A DNA stretch of 64,000 bases from Microbacterium pseudoresistens (GTDB lineage Bacteria > Actinomycetota > Actinomycetes > Actinomycetales > Microbacteriaceae), in contig NZ_JACCBH010000001.1 of NCBI RefSeq assembly GCF_013409745.1, forward strand, positions 1,984,001-2,048,000, read 5' to 3'. The stretch's first letter is position 1, and each line of letters begins with the position of its first letter. The notes beneath the pieces were generated by a model that was not told the DNA's origin, searched no databases, and was given only the letters and a program-made list of their open reading frames with translations. Below, one piece after another: positions 34,124 through 46,193 of the stretch. A program made the position numbers and the translations under genes.

Positions 34124-35194
34124 ATGGCTCAGCTGCGACTCGTCCTCGACCAGCTCGTGTCGCCCGTCGACAGCGATCTCGCCGACGCCTCGCGGGCGCT
34201 GCTGGGCGGCCTCGTGCGCACCGCGCCGAGCGGATGCGACGTCGCGGCGATCGTGCCCGCGGGCGAGGGGGAGGAGCTCCCCGGAGTCTCCGAGGTGCGG
34301 CGGCTCCCGTTGGCCCGCAGGGAGCTCAGCGCCGCCTGGCAGCTCGGAGTGGCCAGGGGCGTCGGTGCGGGCATGATCCATTCGCCGACGCTGCTGGCTC
34401 CGCTCGTGCGCCACGACCGCGTGCACGACCACGACCAGATCGTGCCGACGGTGTGGGATCTGCGGGCGTGGGAGGATCCGGAGTCGCTGCCGCGCGCCGT
34501 CGTGATGGCGCAGCGCGCGCTGCTGCGCCGCGCGGTCAAGCACGCTGACGCCGTCGTCGTGCCCACGCACTCCCTCGTCGACCGGCTGTCGTCGATCGCG
34601 CGTCTGGGCGACCGCATCCGCGTGATCCCCGGAGCCGCGGCACCGGAGGTGCTCGTCGGTGCCGACGCCGCCCAGCGTCGTGCTGACGCGGGCGTTCCCG
34701 CGGAGCGGATCGTGCTCGCCGGCGATCCCGCCACGCTCGGCGCCGGGTTCTCCGCCGTGGCGGCGACCGGCCTGGACGCCGTCGTGCTCGACGTGCGCGA
34801 GGGCGGCGAGCCCGAGGTCTCCGAGATCGCCTCCATCGCGGGACTCCCCGAGGCTCGGCTGCACGTGCGGGGTCGCCTGTCGGCCGCCGATCGGGCGGCC
34901 GTGCTCGGCGGAGCCGCCGCCTTCATCGCCACAGACGACGCGGGGCGGTGGCCGTGGCGCCTCGTCGAAGCGATGGCGCTGTCGGTGCCCGTCGTCGCCG
35001 CCGATTCCGATGTGCACCGCGATGTGCTCGCCGACGGCGGCATGCTCGTCGCGGCGCACGACATGCGCGATGCGGTCGCCGAGGCGACGACGGATGCACG
35101 CGAACGGCTCTCCGTGCTCGCTCAGGACCGTGCGCGCGGCTTCTCCTGGGAGGGCGCCGCCGATCGGGTGTGGGCGCTGCACGCCGAACTGTGA
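34124..35194 (+). CDS. Glycosyltransferase, GT-B fold (GT4-like)
   Basis: 356-aa glycosyltransferase. The N-terminal half has the acceptor-side TVWDLRAW and a VPTHSLVDRL helix typical of GT4 enzymes. The C-terminal half keeps RIRVIPGAA and a reduced nucleotide-sugar site (DDAGRWPWRLVEAMALSVPVVAADSDVHRDV) in which the usual EGFGLPxxEAMA is altered: Gly-Phe is replaced by Gly-Arg-Trp. Probably cytoplasmic, using a nucleotide sugar for envelope glycan. Donor unknown. Confidence 0.8.
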   Translation: MAQLRLVLDQLVSPVDSDLADASRALLGGLVRTAPSGCDVAAIVPAGEGEELPGVSEVRRLPLARRELSAAWQLGVARGVGAGMIHSPTLLAPLVRHDRVHDHDQIVPTVWDLRAWEDPESLPRAVVMAQRALLRRAVKHADAVVVPTHSLVDRLSSIARLGDRIRVIPGAAAPEVLVGADAAQRRADAGVPAERIVLAGDPATLGAGFSAVAATGLDAVVLDVREGGEPEVSEIASIAGLPEARLHVRGRLSAADRAAVLGGAAAFIATDDAGRWPWRLVEAMALSVPVVAADSDVHRDVLADGGMLVAAHDMRDAVAEATTDARERLSVLAQDRARGFSWEGAADRVWALHAEL

Positions 35195-35264
35195 CGCATC
35201 GTCGCGCGGCGCGATAATCGCGCGGCTGCGCGCGTGTCCGTGCGTCGATCCGGGGTTTTTCGGC

Positions 35265-35270
35265 GACACT
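35265..35270 (+). promoter_or_regulatory. Leaderless promoter -10 of the secreted repeat protein
   Basis: GACACT, 6 nt before the ATG at 35277. Confidence 0.45.
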
Positions 35271-35276
35271 GTTCCC

Positions 35277-37823
35277 ATGTCTGCACGTACCCGGGCCCGA
35301 CGACGCCCGCTCACGCCCGGGCATTGGGGCGTCGCCGTGGCCCTCGCGGCCGTGCTCGCCGTCCTGCTCGTGCCGATCGGCAGCGCGCCCGCGCAGGCCG
35401 CCGACGCATCCGCGGCGCGCTCGGCGGCAGCGCCCTTGGGCACGGCATCCGCATCGGCGCCGGTGGGCGACGCGGCCGCGTCCGTGCGCCCCGCGACGCT
35501 CGAGGGGTTCCGCGCGGGCAACATCATCTCCGACGCGACTCTTCTCGATTCGAGCACGATGACGGCTGCTCAGATCGATGCCTTCCTGCGCAGCAAGGTC
35601 TCGTCCTGCCAGCCGGGCTACACCTGCCTGAAGGACTTCCACATCAACTCCGTCAACCGCCCGGCCGACGCGTACTGCAACGGGTACACGGGAGCGGCAG
35701 GCGAGTCCGCGGCGTCGATCATCTATCGCGTCTCCCAGTCGTGCGGCATCAACCCGCAGGTGTTCCTCGTCATGCTTCAGAAGGAGCAGGGGCTGATCAC
35801 GCACACCTGGCCGAGCCAGTGGCGCTACGACTCGGCGCTGGGGCAGGGGTGTCCCGACGACGCCGCGTGCGACCCCGACTTCGTCGGCTTCTTCCACCAG
35901 ATCTACGGCGCGGGCCGCCAGCTGAAGATCTACATGGAGGGCCGCTACTTCCAGTGGTACGCCCCCGGGAACACGTGGAACATCCGGTACAACCCCAACA
36001 TCGCGTGCGGGAGCGCGCCGGTGTACGTCGAGAACGCGGCGACCGCTTCGCTCTACTACTACACGCCCTATCAGCCCAACGCCGCGGCGCTCGCGGCCGG
36101 ATACGGCGAGGGCGACGGATGCTCCGCCTACGGCAACCGCAACTTCTACAACTACTTCACCGACTGGTTCGGCTCCACGCAGGGCGCGGCGAACAACCCG
36201 TTCGGCAACCTCGAGCTCGTGCGCGCCATCCCGGGCAAGTTCGAGGTGTCGGGATGGGTGATCGACCCCAACACCAGCGATCCGCTGTCGGTGCACGTCT
36301 ACGTCGGCGCCAAGAGCGCCGCCTTCACGGCGAACCTGGACCGGCCCGACGTCGGGGCCGCGTACCCGGCTTCCGGCAGCAAGCACGGTTTCACCGCGAC
36401 GATGCCCGCAGATGCCCCGGGAAACACGAATGTGTGCGTGTACGCGATCAATGTCGGCCCCGGTGCGAATGTGCTCATGGGGTGCACCACGGTGGCCGCT
36501 CTGACGGGATCGCCCGTCGGTGCGCTGGAGAGCGCGACGGTGTCGAACGGATCGCTCGAGATCAAGGGGTGGGCGCTGGACCCGGATACGGCCTCGCCGA
36601 TCGCCGTGCACCTCTACTACGACAGTTCGGCGGGCGCCTACGTCGCTGACAAGGAGCGCACTGACCTTCCCGCGGAGTACGCGGTGTTCGGAACCAAGCA
36701 CGGGTTCTCCGCCACGATTCCCGTCGGTGCGGGCGAGCACAACGTCTGCGCCTACGGGATCAATGTCGGCTCGGGCGCGAACGTCGAACTCGGCTGCATG
36801 AAGGCGACCGCTCCGGTGGACACGATCCAGGAGAAGGGCCGGGCGCCACTGGGCGCTATCGACACCATCACGGTGTCGGGCAAGACCGCTCAGGTCAAGG
36901 GATGGGCGCTCGATCCTGATACCGCTGCATCCATCAAGGTTCACATCTACGTGGGCGGGGCGAGCGCGCAGTACTCCGCCGACAAGCCCCACGATGGCGT
37001 CGCGCAGCAATACCCGGCATATGGCGCAGCGCACGGATTCGATGAATCGGTGACGATTCCCGCCGGGACGACGACGATCTGCGTCTACGGCATCAACACC
37101 GGTCCGGGTGGTCACGCTCTTCTCGGATGCCAGCAGGTGACCGCGGGGTCGACGCTTCCGGAACTCGGACGTCCTCCGTTCGGCGCGTTCGACGCGATGA
37201 GCGTCAGCGGCAACACCGCGACGGTCAGCGGCTGGGCCATCGATCCCGACACGGACGCGCCGATTGCCGTCCATCTGTACGTCGGCTCGTCGAGCGCGGC
37301 ATATCGTGCGGACAAGCCGCGACCGGATGTCGCAGCGGCGTATCCCGGCTACGGTGAGGCGCACGGGTTCACCGAACAGCTCACGGTCCCGAACGGCACG
37401 ACTCCGATATGCGCATACGCCATCAACTCCGGACCGGGCGGACATACGTTCCTCGGTTGCCGCAACGCCACCGTGACAGCCCCGGTCGTCGACCTGGGAC
37501 GGGTTCCCTTCGGCAACTTCGAGGCGGCGATCTCCGATGGCTCGAACATCCTGGTCGGGGGGTGGGCGATCGATCCCGACACGACCGATCCGATCTCGGT
37601 GCACATCTACGTGGACGGGGCGAGCGCGGCCTACCGTGCGGACAAGGACCGCCCGGATGTTGCAGCCTTCTACCCCGGAATGGGCGTGCAGCACGGAATC
37701 AGCGAGACCATCCCCGCGACGCCGGGAGCGCACAACGTCTGCATCTACGCGATCAACAACGGCGCGGGCGGCCATGCGCTGCTCGGCTGCCGCTCGGTGA
37801 ACGTCGCCGTCGCCGCGCAGTAG
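35277..37823 (+). CDS. Secreted multi-repeat surface protein (hemagglutinin-like) with lysozyme-like N-terminal domain
   Basis: 848-aa exported protein. Basic N-terminus, hydrophobic core and AQAA cleavage site give a signal peptide of about 42 residues. Residues about 75-300 form a Cys-containing domain with LRSKVSSCQPGYTC, FLVMLQKEQGLITHTWPS and NFYNYFTDWFGST, suggestive of a wall-hydrolase-like fold with the KEQGL glutamate as possible catalytic residue. Five repeats of about 100 aa follow to the C-terminus, each with G-W-(A/V)-(I/L)-D-P-(D/N)-T, a (V/L)YV strand, YP..G..HG(F/I) and C-x-Y-(A/G)-IN-x-G-x-G. No LPxTG anchor. Likely binds or decorates the cell surface. The open frame upstream belongs to the glycosyltransferase gene region. 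Confidence 0.85.
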   Translation: MSARTRARRRPLTPGHWGVAVALAAVLAVLLVPIGSAPAQAADASAARSAAAPLGTASASAPVGDAAASVRPATLEGFRAGNIISDATLLDSSTMTAAQIDAFLRSKVSSCQPGYTCLKDFHINSVNRPADAYCNGYTGAAGESAASIIYRVSQSCGINPQVFLVMLQKEQGLITHTWPSQWRYDSALGQGCPDDAACDPDFVGFFHQIYGAGRQLKIYMEGRYFQWYAPGNTWNIRYNPNIACGSAPVYVENAATASLYYYTPYQPNAAALAAGYGEGDGCSAYGNRNFYNYFTDWFGSTQGAANNPFGNLELVRAIPGKFEVSGWVIDPNTSDPLSVHVYVGAKSAAFTANLDRPDVGAAYPASGSKHGFTATMPADAPGNTNVCVYAINVGPGANVLMGCTTVAALTGSPVGALESATVSNGSLEIKGWALDPDTASPIAVHLYYDSSAGAYVADKERTDLPAEYAVFGTKHGFSATIPVGAGEHNVCAYGINVGSGANVELGCMKATAPVDTIQEKGRAPLGAIDTITVSGKTAQVKGWALDPDTAASIKVHIYVGGASAQYSADKPHDGVAQQYPAYGAAHGFDESVTIPAGTTTICVYGINTGPGGHALLGCQQVTAGSTLPELGRPPFGAFDAMSVSGNTATVSGWAIDPDTDAPIAVHLYVGSSSAAYRADKPRPDVAAAYPGYGEAHGFTEQLTVPNGTTPICAYAINSGPGGHTFLGCRNATVTAPVVDLGRVPFGNFEAAISDGSNILVGGWAIDPDTTDPISVHIYVDGASAAYRADKDRPDVAAFYPGMGVQHGISETIPATPGAHNVCIYAINNGAGGHALLGCRSVNVAVAAQ
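36208..37820 (+). repeat. Five protein-level repeats of about 100 codons
   Basis: Repeats begin near 36208, 36508, 36838, 37168 and 37498. They share the GWxxDPDT core and the CxYxIN...G..G terminus, but the DNA has diverged, so they are old duplications. Spacing of the last four is close to 330 bp. Confidence 0.8.
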
Positions 37824-37836
37824 TCTGCGCCGACAA

Positions 37837-37877
37837 CAGAGCGTCCCGACCTTCACCGCGAAGGCCGGGACGCTCTG
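37837..37877. terminator. Bidirectional hairpin terminator
   Basis: CAGAGCGTCCCG pairs perfectly with CGGGACGCTCTG, extended after one mismatch by CCTT/AAGG, around the 7-nt loop CACCGCG. It sits 14 nt after the repeat-protein stop and 13 nt from the end of the converging rhamnose gene. Confidence 0.85.
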
Positions 37878-37889
37878 GCGCGTGCGGCG

Positions 37890-41276
<3,387 letters not shown>

Positions 41277-41288
41277 AACGCCGCGTTC

Positions 41289-41294
41289 TAGGAT
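41289..41294 (+). promoter_or_regulatory. Candidate -10 upstream of the rhamnan synthesis F genes
   Basis: TAGGAT 68 nt before the ATG at 41363; GGAG at 41347-41350 may serve as ribosome-binding site, though its 12-nt spacing is long. Confidence 0.4.
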
Positions 41295-41362
41295 GAACGG
41301 CGGTCGCGCGCGTATCCGTCGCACGGCCGTCGTCCCTGCGATCTCTCGGAGCTGATGCGTTC

Positions 41363-43282
41363 ATGACGAGCCCAACCCCTGCGTCGGTGTTTCCGGTGGG
41401 TGGTCGTCGGTTGGTCGTGTATGTGGTTTTTGATCGGCGTGGTGGGGTGGATGGTTTTGTGCCTCATGCGTTGGCGGGGTTGCGTGAGCATGCGGCGCAT
41501 GTGCTGGTGGTGGTGAATGGTTCTCTGTCTGAGGAGGGCCGTGCGGCGTTGGTTCCGGTGTCGGATGAGATTCTGGTGCGGGAGAATTCGGGTTTCGATA
41601 TCTGGGCGCATAAGGATGCGTTGGATCATGTGGGTGATCGGATTGCGGAGTTCGATGAGGTTCTGCTGACCAATGACACGTGGTTCGGTCCGGTGCGTCC
41701 GTATGGTGCGGTGTTCGATCGGATGGGGGAGCGGTCTGTTCATTTCTGGGGGATGACGGATCATGCCCGTGAGGAGCCGAATCCGTTCACGGGGAAGGGT
41801 GTTCTTCCGTATCATCTGCAGTCGTTCTGGATCGCGGTGCGGCGTGAGATGTTCTTGTCGGAGGAGTGGGCGCGGTATTGGCGTGAGCTTGCGGAGATGC
41901 CGGATTATTTCGATGCGGTGTTGAAGCATGAGGCGGTGTTCACGGAGGTGTTCGCGGGGCACGGGTTCGTGCACGACGTCGCCTACCCCTCCGCCGACTA
42001 CCCGACCGATCACCCGGCGCTGTTCAACGCCGACCTGCTGCTGGCCGACGGCTGCCCGTTGCTCAAACGCCGACAGTTCTTCCACTACCCGCCCTATCTC
42101 GACCGCCATGCCGTGATCGGCCGGCGGGTCGTGCGCGAGGTGGCGGACTACGGATACCCGGTCGATCTGCTCTGGCAGAACCTCGCCCGCAACGTCGCCC
42201 CCAAGACGCTGAACGCCGATGCGGGCATGCTCGAAGTGCTTCCTGATGTCGACACCGGTTACGACCCGGCCCGGCCTTTCCGGATCGCGGTGATCGCGCA
42301 TGTGCCCGACCCCGCCCGCATCGACGACATCCTCGCGACGGTGGGCCGGCTCGGGCAGGAGCACGTGCTGTTCGTCTCCACGCACGACGAGGCGGGCGCC
42401 GCGCGCATCCGCCTCCGCCTCGACGAAGCGCCTGCCGCAGAGCGCCTCCGCCACGAAGTGCGCATCGTGCCCTCGCTGGGGCGCGACATGAGCGCGTTCT
42501 TCGTGGGCATGCGCGACGTGCTCGTGGGCGGCGAGTTCGACCTGGTCGTCAAGATCCACAGCCGTGTGCCGAAGAAGCGCTCAGCGAACGCCCAGCGCTA
42601 TTTCTGGCGGCACCAGACCGACAACCTCATGGCCGGGCCCGGCTACGTCGCCAACGTGCTCGCGCTGTTCCAGAGGGAGCCGGGTCTGGGGATCGTCATG
42701 CCGCCGATGATCCACCTCGGCTACGCCACCCCCGGCAAGGGCTGGGACTACTACCTTCCGCGTGCCAAGCGCATCGCGGCCGACCTCGGCATCCAGGTGC
42801 CCTTCGACGGCGTCTCACCGCTGGCGCCGCTGGGCGGCATGTGGATCTGCCGCCCGGAGGCGCTCGAACCGATCACCCGGCACGAGTGGCAGGTCACGGA
42901 GTTCGACAAGCCCACCAAGCGCCGCCGTGCCGATCTCGCCCGGGTGCTCGAACGACTCGTCGTGTACGGCGCGGGAGAAGCCGGCTACCACGCCCGCACG
43001 ATCCTGACGCCCGAGCACGCGGGGATCAGCCACGTGTCGATGGAGTACAAGCTCGATCAGCTCGCCTCGACCACGCCGGGGTACCCCATCGAGCAGATCC
43101 AGTTCCTGCAGCGGGCGGGATGGGTCAACAAGGGCAGAGCTCTCGATCTGTTGCGCATGTACGTGCGTCTCAACCATCCAGGAATCGTGTCGCGAGTGAG
43201 ACCCGTCCTCAGACCGGTTCGGAGAGCCGTCGGACACGGAATCCGATTCGTACGTCGTCTCGTCACGGGAGGCCGCTCATGA
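41363..43282 (+). CDS. Rhamnan synthesis protein F family (RgpF) glycan enzyme, copy 1
   Basis: 639-aa cytoplasmic protein of the RgpF family, probably a glycosyltransferase acting in rhamnose-polymer assembly. Residues 7-211 are identical to residues 5-209 of the next gene, encoded by a perfect 617-bp repeat. Motifs include NSGFDIWAHKDALD, TNDTWFGPVRPY, VKIHSRVPKK and PPMIHLGYATPG in the C-terminal domain (about 290-560). The first 200 codons use almost only G- or T-ending codons; the rest uses the C/G-ending codons of the region. Ends with a 4-nt overlap into copy 2. Confidence 0.85.
   Translation: MTSPTPASVFPVGGRRLVVYVVFDRRGGVDGFVPHALAGLREHAAHVLVVVNGSLSEEGRAALVPVSDEILVRENSGFDIWAHKDALDHVGDRIAEFDEVLLTNDTWFGPVRPYGAVFDRMGERSVHFWGMTDHAREEPNPFTGKGVLPYHLQSFWIAVRREMFLSEEWARYWRELAEMPDYFDAVLKHEAVFTEVFAGHGFVHDVAYPSADYPTDHPALFNADLLLADGCPLLKRRQFFHYPPYLDRHAVIGRRVVREVADYGYPVDLLWQNLARNVAPKTLNADAGMLEVLPDVDTGYDPARPFRIAVIAHVPDPARIDDILATVGRLGQEHVLFVSTHDEAGAARIRLRLDEAPAAERLRHEVRIVPSLGRDMSAFFVGMRDVLVGGEFDLVVKIHSRVPKKRSANAQRYFWRHQTDNLMAGPGYVANVLALFQREPGLGIVMPPMIHLGYATPGKGWDYYLPRAKRIAADLGIQVPFDGVSPLAPLGGMWICRPEALEPITRHEWQVTEFDKPTKRRRADLARVLERLVVYGAGEAGYHARTILTPEHAGISHVSMEYKLDQLASTTPGYPIEQIQFLQRAGWVNKGRALDLLRMYVRLNHPGIVSRVRPVLRPVRRAVGHGIRFVRRLVTGGRS
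41381..41997 (+). repeat. 617-bp perfect direct repeat, copy A
   Basis: Compared base by base with 43291-43907: I find no difference. Offset 1910 bp. It begins at the codons for ASVFPVGG and ends in PSA/E of YPSA. Both copies are in the same codon phase within their genes. Confidence 0.97.
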
Positions 43283-45222
43283 CCAGGGAGGCGTCGGTGT
43301 TTCCGGTGGGTGGTCGTCGGTTGGTCGTGTATGTGGTTTTTGATCGGCGTGGTGGGGTGGATGGTTTTGTGCCTCATGCGTTGGCGGGGTTGCGTGAGCA
43401 TGCGGCGCATGTGCTGGTGGTGGTGAATGGTTCTCTGTCTGAGGAGGGCCGTGCGGCGTTGGTTCCGGTGTCGGATGAGATTCTGGTGCGGGAGAATTCG
43501 GGTTTCGATATCTGGGCGCATAAGGATGCGTTGGATCATGTGGGTGATCGGATTGCGGAGTTCGATGAGGTTCTGCTGACCAATGACACGTGGTTCGGTC
43601 CGGTGCGTCCGTATGGTGCGGTGTTCGATCGGATGGGGGAGCGGTCTGTTCATTTCTGGGGGATGACGGATCATGCCCGTGAGGAGCCGAATCCGTTCAC
43701 GGGGAAGGGTGTTCTTCCGTATCATCTGCAGTCGTTCTGGATCGCGGTGCGGCGTGAGATGTTCTTGTCGGAGGAGTGGGCGCGGTATTGGCGTGAGCTT
43801 GCGGAGATGCCGGATTATTTCGATGCGGTGTTGAAGCATGAGGCGGTGTTCACGGAGGTGTTCGCGGGGCACGGGTTCGTGCACGACGTCGCCTACCCCT
43901 CCGCCGAGATCGGCACGAAGAACGCCTCGCTCTACCGGGCCGAGGCGCTGCTGGACGCCGGATGCCCCGTGCTCAAGCGTCGCCCCTTCATGCAGTGGCC
44001 GCCCTACCTCGACCACCACGCCGTCGTGGGGCGCTGGACGCTGCAGAAGGCGGAGGAGCTGGGCTATCCGGTGGAGCTGTTCTGGCAGCACGCGGCAAGG
44101 ACCATCCCGCCGAAAGACCTCAACACCGACGCCGGCGCGCTCGAGGTGCTGCCCGACATCGACCTCTCCTATGATCCGGAGCGGCCGCTGCGCACGGTCG
44201 TGATCGCGCACATCTTCTACGTGGAGATGACCGACGAGATGCTCGATCACGCCGACACCCTGCCCGGTGAGTACGACCTCGTCGTCACCACGCCCGATGC
44301 GGAGCGAGCCGAGGAGATCCGGGCGATCATCGACGCGCGCACCGGCGGTCACCGCGCCGTGGAGGTGCGGGTGCTGCCCTCGAACGACGGGCGCGATCAG
44401 AGCGCGTTCCTCATCGCCTGCCGCGACGTGCTGCTCTCGGGCGAGTACGAGCTCGTCGTCAAGATCCACTCCAAGAAGACGCCGCAAGACGGCTACAACG
44501 TGGGCCGGCACTTCAAGGAGCAGCAGTTCGAGAACCTGCTCGGCGGCTCCGGCTACACCGCCAACCTCGTGGCGCTGTTCCAGCGCGAACCGGGGCTGGG
44601 TATGGTCTTCCCGCCGATGATCCACATCGGCTATCCGACCCTGGGGCGGGGTTGGTCGGTCAACAAACCCGGTGCCGAGAAGCTGGCCGCGGACCTCGGC
44701 ATCCACGTCCCCCTCGATGACGTCTCACCTCTGGCCCCGTTCGGATCGATGTACGTGGCCCGGCCCGAGGCGCTGCGACTGCTCGTCGAGCACGAGTGGC
44801 GCTACGAGCAGTTCGGCGGCGCCGAGGCCTATCGTGACGGAGGCACGGCGCACATCCTCGAGCGTCTCCCGGCGTACGCCGCGGGCGAGCTCGGGTATCA
44901 CGTGCGCACGGTGGCGACGACGGAGTACGTCTCGATCAGCCACACCGCGATGGAGTACAAGCTCGACGAGATGGCGGTGACGACCCCTGGATACGCATAC
45001 GAGCAGATCGAGCTGCTTCGGCGCGCCGGATTCGTGGGGTCGGGATCGGCCGCAGACTTTGCAAGAATGTACATGCGCATCAACTTCCCCGGCACCGGTG
45101 CGCGCATCCGAACACTGCTGTCATCCGACACCCTGACGGGCAAGGTCGCCCGGAGCGGGCGTCGGCAGATCGCGCGGGTGCGCGGGCTTCTGCGCCGCGG
45201 GCGGAGAGACGCCGCGGAATGA
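43279..45222 (+). CDS. Rhamnan synthesis protein F family (RgpF) glycan enzyme, copy 2
   Basis: 647-aa paralogue of the preceding protein. The N-terminal 205 residues after the first four are identical to copy 1. The remainder is homologous but clearly different (VVIAHIFYVEMTDEML against AVIAHVPDPARIDDIL; VKIHSKKTPQ against VKIHSRVPKK), suggesting different acceptors or linkages. ATG overlaps the stop of copy 1 by 4 nt and its own stop overlaps the exporter permease start by 4 nt, so rgpF1-rgpF2-wzm-wzt are translationally coupled. Confidence 0.85.
   Translation: MTREASVFPVGGRRLVVYVVFDRRGGVDGFVPHALAGLREHAAHVLVVVNGSLSEEGRAALVPVSDEILVRENSGFDIWAHKDALDHVGDRIAEFDEVLLTNDTWFGPVRPYGAVFDRMGERSVHFWGMTDHAREEPNPFTGKGVLPYHLQSFWIAVRREMFLSEEWARYWRELAEMPDYFDAVLKHEAVFTEVFAGHGFVHDVAYPSAEIGTKNASLYRAEALLDAGCPVLKRRPFMQWPPYLDHHAVVGRWTLQKAEELGYPVELFWQHAARTIPPKDLNTDAGALEVLPDIDLSYDPERPLRTVVIAHIFYVEMTDEMLDHADTLPGEYDLVVTTPDAERAEEIRAIIDARTGGHRAVEVRVLPSNDGRDQSAFLIACRDVLLSGEYELVVKIHSKKTPQDGYNVGRHFKEQQFENLLGGSGYTANLVALFQREPGLGMVFPPMIHIGYPTLGRGWSVNKPGAEKLAADLGIHVPLDDVSPLAPFGSMYVARPEALRLLVEHEWRYEQFGGAEAYRDGGTAHILERLPAYAAGELGYHVRTVATTEYVSISHTAMEYKLDEMAVTTPGYAYEQIELLRRAGFVGSGSAADFARMYMRINFPGTGARIRTLLSSDTLTGKVARSGRRQIARVRGLLRRGRRDAAE
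43291..43907 (+). repeat. 617-bp perfect direct repeat, copy B
   Basis: Second copy of the segment at 41381-41997. Identity stops abruptly on both sides: 5' CCAGGGAG versus CAACCCCT, 3' GAGATCGG versus GACTACCC. Confidence 0.97.
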
Positions 45223-46193
45223 CGCATCGCGATCGACTGCATCGTGAGCGAGCATCGAACGATGCATCACAAGACGAGCTGAGGGCCTTGGACACGACAG
45301 AACGCTTCGCGCGCCTCGACGCCGCGCCCTTCTCCACGATCGATTCGCGAGGGCTCAGGGTGAGCGGCGGAAAGATCCGCGAGATCTTCCAGCGCCGCCA
45401 GCTGCTCGGGCTGCTCGTGCGACGCGACCTGCAGGCGCGGTACCGCGACAGCTTCCTGGGCTTCCTGTGGTCGGTCATCCGACCCCTCGTGCAGTTCGTC
45501 ATGTACTTCGTCGTGCTCGGGCAGTTCCTGCGCGCCGCCGAGGGCATCGACGACTTCGCGATCTACCTGTTCTCGGGGCTCACGCTCTATGTCTTCTTCA
45601 ACGACATGATCGCCGGGGCGACAGCATCGATCGTCGGAAACTCCGCCCTGGTGAAGAAGATCTATCTTCCTCGCGAGGTGTTCCCCCTGGCGAGCATCGG
45701 CGCGGCAGGCTTCCTCTTCCTCGTGCAGCTCGCGGTGCTGCTCGTCGCGGCACTCGCCTTCCAAGCGCTGCCGCAGCCCGCCGAGATGCTGTGGTTCTTC
45801 CCCTCGCTGCTGCTCGTCCTCGTCTACGGCACGGCGCTCGGGCTGCTGCTGGCAGCCATGAACGTGTACTTGCGCGACATGCAGTACCTCACCGAGGTGG
45901 TGCTCATGCTCGCGATGTGGGCGTCGCCGATCGTCTACTCGTGGGCCATGGTGCGCGACGTGATCGACCGCTTCCACATGCCGCTGTGGATGATCGAGGT
46001 GTACGCGGCGAACCCCCTCACGATCGCCGTGCTCGGCTTCCACAAGGCGTTCTGGGGTGCGGGCGTCGCCGCCGACTATCCCGAGCACCTCGCGCTGCGC
46101 ATGCTCATCGCGACCATCATCGGCCTCGTCCTGCTCTGGGGAGCGCACCGCGTGTTCACCCGGGTGCAGGGCAACTTCGCTCAGGAGCTGTGA
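45219..46193 (+). CDS. wzm: Polysaccharide ABC exporter permease (Wzm/TagG type)
   Basis: 324-aa ABC-2 family permease with a cytoplasmic N-terminus of about 75 residues (including LLGLLVRRDLQARYRDSFLGFLWSV, the classic Wzm/TagG entry) and six membrane helices. Forms the channel exporting lipid-linked polysaccharide. ATG overlaps the rgpF copy 2 stop by 4 nt; its stop overlaps the ATPase start by one base. Confidence 0.92.
   Translation: MTHRDRLHRERASNDASQDELRALDTTERFARLDAAPFSTIDSRGLRVSGGKIREIFQRRQLLGLLVRRDLQARYRDSFLGFLWSVIRPLVQFVMYFVVLGQFLRAAEGIDDFAIYLFSGLTLYVFFNDMIAGATASIVGNSALVKKIYLPREVFPLASIGAAGFLFLVQLAVLLVAALAFQALPQPAEMLWFFPSLLLVLVYGTALGLLLAAMNVYLRDMQYLTEVVLMLAMWASPIVYSWAMVRDVIDRFHMPLWMIEVYAANPLTIAVLGFHKAFWGAGVAADYPEHLALRMLIATIIGLVLLWGAHRVFTRVQGNFAQEL

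Noticed and set aside
36208..37820. Repeated DNA that might be a CRISPR array or minisatellite
   Set aside because: The periodicity is at protein level (about 100 codons) with diverged DNA; there are no short identical repeats with spacers.
41381..43907. The 617-bp repeat as a pair of insertion sequences
   Set aside because: It lies inside an open frame, has no terminal inverted repeats or target-site duplication, and encodes a glycan-enzyme domain, not a transposase.
41288..44706. Minus-strand frames opposite the two rgpF genes, also sharing the exact repeat
   Set aside because: The His/Arg/Pro/Ile-rich sequence is the complement of the G/T-ending codons of the repeat, not a protein family.
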